DNA from: Candidatus Rokuibacteriota bacterium
Lineage (GTDB): Bacteria; Methylomirabilota; Methylomirabilia; Rokubacteriales; CSP1-6
Direction: 5' to 3'
DNA: 64,000 nt
Assembly: GCA_016866775.1 (NCBI GenBank)
Contig: VGLJ01000010.1
Location: 24,310 to 88,309, forward strand
Position 1 is the stretch's first letter; the number at the start of each line of letters is the position of its first letter. The translations under genes and the position numbers were made by a program. Of the stretch, positions 61,726 through 64,000 are shown one piece after another. The notes beneath the pieces were generated by a model. The model had not been told where the DNA came from and searched no databases. It was given only the letters and a program-made list of their open reading frames with translations.

Positions 61726-61991
61726 CGGACGCCTCCTTGTCAGTGGCGCCACGATGCCGCGGCTTGGCGGTCAGATGCTAGACGGGGAACGGCGAGGAGT
61801 TACGGTAGAGTACGACGAACTGGTCGGACCCGGGGAACCAATCATCGAAGACTGTGACAACCGGCAGGTGGCCGGCACAGGTCCCCAGCTAGTTGACCGA
61901 CTTTGGTCCATCGACATAGGCTCAAGGGCACTCGATCGACGCACGCATAGGTATTCGATACGAGCGTGACTACTGAGACCTGCCCAAGGGC

Positions 61992-62312
61992 ATGACCGAC
62001 TGCGACACCGTCGCCCAGATACAATTCTTCGTTAACTACATTGGCCGGAAACTCTCGCGCCTCGACGCAGGACGCGCTGATTGCCTCGCCCAAGCAATGG
62101 TCGGCAGCGATGGACTCGGCTTGGGTATCGAGCAGATGAGGGAAGCTATCGAGCCAGTCTTGTTGGCGCCAAGATGGGACTGGCCGGAGTTCGATTACTG
62201 GTACGAGCGCTTTCGTGGGCTCGCTGCGTTTCCTCTTCTCTGGGGCGAAGCTTCGACGAGATGGCGCACGAGGAAGAGCGGCAGGAAGTCAGGCTCGTTG
62301 ACCACCTTGTGA
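61992..62312 (+). CDS. Hypothetical ORF beside the IS66 element
   Basis: A 106-codon plus-strand frame with codon pattern resembling coding DNA (many G-starting codons) and a possible AAGGG site before the ATG. It contains GRADCLAQAMVGSDGLGLGI and DWPEFDYWYERFRGLAAF. I recognise no family. It overlaps the minus-strand hypothetical gene at 62195, and a minus-strand frame over 61842-62290 is also open, so the true coding strand is unsettled. Confidence 0.3.
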   Translation: MTDCDTVAQIQFFVNYIGRKLSRLDAGRADCLAQAMVGSDGLGLGIEQMREAIEPVLLAPRWDWPEFDYWYERFRGLAAFPLLWGEASTRWRTRKSGRKSGSLTTL

Positions 62313-62644
62313 AGCCGAAATGCTTCCGCCTTGTCGAAGCCGGGCCAGGTAAACAGTTCACACATCTCAGCCACAACCTGTCGAGACAGATTGCCGGTCG
62401 CCGTGAGCTTTAGTCCTGGTCCCACGGACGCTGTGTGCAGGAGGATCAACGCATTGCGGGTCACTGCAGACTGGCTGATCTCTTCGGGGGTCAGATCGCT
62501 CGCGAGCCTGATCGCGCCGTCGCGTGGCGCGGGAGGTTTGCGCAGCGCGTGAAAACTAGTCTGATCCAGCAGGGTCCAGGCAGGCTCGATGCCGCCAAGC
62601 CAGTTTCGGACAGCCGGGTTTTGCAGAAGGTCGCGCGGGATCAC
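62195..62644 (-). CDS. Conserved hypothetical protein (possibly truncated)
   Basis: A 149-residue protein with a GTG start. The stretch LTPEEISQSAVTRNALILLH, TGNLSRQVVAEMCELFTWPG and FDKAEAFRLHKVVNEPDFLP then LFLVRHLVEA looks like part of a larger helical protein. After HLVEA the sequence turns low-complexity (SPQRRGNAASPRK), suggesting a frameshift or truncation. Base composition is lower in GC than the first 59 kb. Confidence 0.5.
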   Translation of the reverse strand: MIPRDLLQNPAVRNWLGGIEPAWTLLDQTSFHALRKPPAPRDGAIRLASDLTPEEISQSAVTRNALILLHTASVGPGLKLTATGNLSRQVVAEMCELFTWPGFDKAEAFRLHKVVNEPDFLPLFLVRHLVEASPQRRGNAASPRKRSYQ

Positions 62645-62700
62645 GCGGTCATATTCAAAGCTCGGTCATGCTCGCAATCATCAAGCATGGTCAGGAGCTC

Positions 62701-63270
62701 TCAGATATTTCGGCTGTCATAGGCCCAGTGCAGCAAGGCCTGCCGCTGGCGCGGTCTGCAAAAGGGATCACCCGGCTCACAGTTTTGTCTGATCTGCGCG
62801 ATGTGCCGTCGAAACGCCTTCCAGCGCTTGATCTGGCGCCTGTCCTCCTCGGGCATCCGCCGCCCCATGAAGTAGCGGCAATACCATTGGAACCAACCGC
62901 GCGGATCGTCATCGTGAAGCCAACCGTTTTGACGCCATACCGATAACGGCTTGCTCGCATCGACACCGAAATAATTGAGGGTGTCGTTTCTGCCTGACGG
63001 CGAGAGCTTGGCGCGCGTAAACCAGCTCGAAGGAAATTCCTTCCGGCAGTCGGTCATGTACTTGCCGCCGAAGACACCGAGCGCCAGCATTTCCTTGGGT
63101 GTCAGCTCAGGCTTGAACTCTGGATCGAAATTGCGCCCGGCAGGTTCTGTCAGAAAATAGCGATAGCCCCGCTGCATCTTGTCATTGACGATGACGACTT
63201 TGCCCCGGCGGGGCTTGCGCGGTTGCGGTCGACCAACAGACTTTTGCTGTCTCATTTGTGCGGTCTTCAT
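62701..63270 (-). CDS. Conserved hypothetical protein, proteobacterial type
   Basis: A 189-residue basic protein. GYRYFLTEPAGRNFDPEFKP, KEMLALGVFGGKYMTDCRKE, FPSSWFTRAKLSP and GWFQWYCRYFMGRRMPEEDR form a pattern I recall from uncharacterised proteins in Alphaproteobacteria such as rhizobia, without known function. The aromatic-rich core and WAYDSR end suggest a soluble nucleic-acid or small-molecule binding domain. It overlaps the upstream lipocalin gene by 4 bp. Confidence 0.6.
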   Translation of the reverse strand: MKTAQMRQQKSVGRPQPRKPRRGKVVIVNDKMQRGYRYFLTEPAGRNFDPEFKPELTPKEMLALGVFGGKYMTDCRKEFPSSWFTRAKLSPSGRNDTLNYFGVDASKPLSVWRQNGWLHDDDPRGWFQWYCRYFMGRRMPEEDRRQIKRWKAFRRHIAQIRQNCEPGDPFCRPRQRQALLHWAYDSRNI

Positions 63271-63836
63271 TTTGCGGGAGGTTGACCCGGCGCACAGTCC
63301 GGTTTGGCGTGATCGACCAAGATCAAATCGTCCACCGGAAAGCCGAGGCCGCGGGCCTGACTGACCAGACGGTTCCTGATATCCGCGGAGAGGTTCGGCT
63401 GGCGTGCCAGGATCCAGAGGTAGCTTCGGGACGGGCCCGATATCAGAGCCCAGCCATAATCCTGCTGGTCGAGTGCAAAGACGTGGTACCCGCCGGCGAA
63501 CGGCCAGAAGAACATCACGGAGAGGCTCGCGGTATCTCGGTCGCCCTGGAACACGGCGCGACCATCGGCTTCCTTCCAGCGGCAGTTCTTGCGATCGAAG
63601 CCTTTGTTGAGCACGCCGACAGACCCATCATCGCGCAGCGTGTAGGTCGCCGTCACGTTCGTCAGTCCGCGCTCGAAGCTGTGGTCGAGGCGCATGATCT
63701 CGAACCATTCGCCCTTGTAGCGTTGAACGTCGAAGGGACGCACTGGCTCGACGCCCTGTGGTATTCCCGTGCAGCCACTGACGAGTGCGGTCAGCAGCAA
63801 AACTATGAAAAGTACCTGCTTCGACGGATCTTTCAA
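63267..63836 (-). CDS. blc: Outer-membrane lipocalin (Blc family lipoprotein)
   Basis: A 189-residue bacterial lipocalin, an outer-membrane lipoprotein binding fatty acids or lysophospholipids. The signal ends in the lipobox LVSGC. The lipocalin GxW motif is YKGEWFEIMRLDHSFERG, followed by VTATYTLRDDGSVGVLNKGF, YHVFALDQQDYGWALISGPS and YLWILARQPNLS, all hallmarks of Blc. Its composition and neighbours differ from the main contig, consistent with transfer. Confidence 0.9.
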   Translation of the reverse strand: MKDPSKQVLFIVLLLTALVSGCTGIPQGVEPVRPFDVQRYKGEWFEIMRLDHSFERGLTNVTATYTLRDDGSVGVLNKGFDRKNCRWKEADGRAVFQGDRDTASLSVMFFWPFAGGYHVFALDQQDYGWALISGPSRSYLWILARQPNLSADIRNRLVSQARGLGFPVDDLILVDHAKPDCAPGQPPAK

Positions 63837-63932
63837 TTTCTTGTCCCCCGCGCACCCCAGTCCGAGAGCATCTCTAGAACGGGCCTGATCAGATACGGAG
63901 CCATCTCAGGCGCATAAGCGTGAACTCGGCAT

Positions 63933-63998
63933 TCAGCGCGCCGCCGCAATCCGCGCCAATATGGCGGCGAGTAGGCGCTGGCGAGTTGTCTCTTCCGC
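63933..63998 (-). CDS. Possible 3' end of a gene entering from the right edge
   Basis: A 21-codon open frame (AEETTRQRLLAAILARIAAA then R and TGA) enters from the right edge and could be the C-terminus of a coding sequence. Too short to identify; the neighbouring ~95 bases to the lipocalin hold nothing recognisable. Confidence 0.25.
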   Translation of the reverse strand, partial: AEETTRQRLLAAILARIAAAR

Positions 63999-64000
63999 AC

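Larger units (their letters stand above)
59374..61803 (-). mobile_element. IS66-family insertion sequence
   Basis: Three genes in IS66 order (tnpA, tnpB, tnpC on the minus strand) are bracketed by imperfect inverted ends. The minus-strand end at 61803 reads GTAACTCCTCGCCGTTCCCC, the plus-strand end at 59374 reads GTACGTCCTCGCGTTTCCCC (16 of 20 match). The eight bases flanking each end (GCAGCACC and GGTAGAGT) are not duplicates, so the flanks have been rearranged since insertion, or the element joined by recombination. Confidence 0.88.

Noticed and set aside
59366..61811. 8-bp target duplication around IS66
   Set aside because: Flanking octamers GCAGCACC and GGTAGAGT do not match.
1..64000. 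CRISPR array, rRNA or phage genes
   Set aside because: No regularly spaced repeats, rRNA-like sequence or phage structural genes were seen by reading.

Overview
The window is a GC-rich, gene-dense bacterial chromosome segment (last ~2.2 kb visibly less GC-rich). Expanded families are amidohydrolase-2 type hydrolases (five), class III (CaiB/BaiF) CoA-transferases (three), MmgE/PrpD proteins (two), amidases, CoxL/xanthine-dehydrogenase-type Mo subunits and Fe(II) dioxygenases. This profile suggests a soil or subsurface heterotroph degrading small amides, acids and ring compounds, possibly of the Rokubacteria/Methylomirabilota type. That taxonomic guess is inference from gene content; no search was run.

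Layout. 0-7.9 kb: 3' part of a fused biotin-dependent acyl-CoA carboxylase, an NTF2-like protein, glpX, a CoA-transferase and two metal-dependent hydrolases. 7.9-12.9 kb: remnants (ketopantoate-reductase-like gene, MntA/HepT pair, a scrambled ABC substrate-binding gene) among two amidohydrolases and a NIPSNAP protein. 12.9-17.5 kb: amidase, small unknown, HpcH/HpaI aldolase, enolase-superfamily enzyme and a Cys-nucleophile hydrolase. 17.5-24.9 kb: a same-strand run of two Mo-hydroxylase large subunits, a ThDP enzyme and an IPNS-like dioxygenase. 25-31.3 kb: a broken cyclase, tRNA-Pro(TGG), and a Tat-exported tetrathionate-reductase-like Mo/FeS pair. The 5' part of the tRNA is repeated on the far side of that operon.

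31.4-33.05 kb holds the most notable locus: two translationally coupled genes, the second a UGSC-family protein whose in-frame TGA is very probably selenocysteine. 33.1-35.5 kb is a graveyard of fragments (sulfatase, transposase, ATPase/TPR regulator, chimeric scraps of other genes). 35.5-58.9 kb returns to catabolic genes: hydrolases, thrS (here missing the motif 2 region), PPOX flavoprotein, CoA-transferases, LLM and TauD oxygenases, lactonase, SDR, FAD oxidoreductase, an MmyB-like regulator with a palindromic operator, DMT transporter, amidase, PrpD and a substrate-binding protein. 59-61.8 kb is an IS66 element beside a group II intron RT fragment. 61.8-64 kb carries a lipocalin and hypothetical genes, probably a recent acquisition or an assembly junction.

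Many otherwise conserved genes (mntA, cyclase, the FeS subunit 3' end, thrS, DUF922 lipoprotein, methyltransferase) are broken by small indels. Either recent decay or consensus errors must be considered before drawing functional conclusions.
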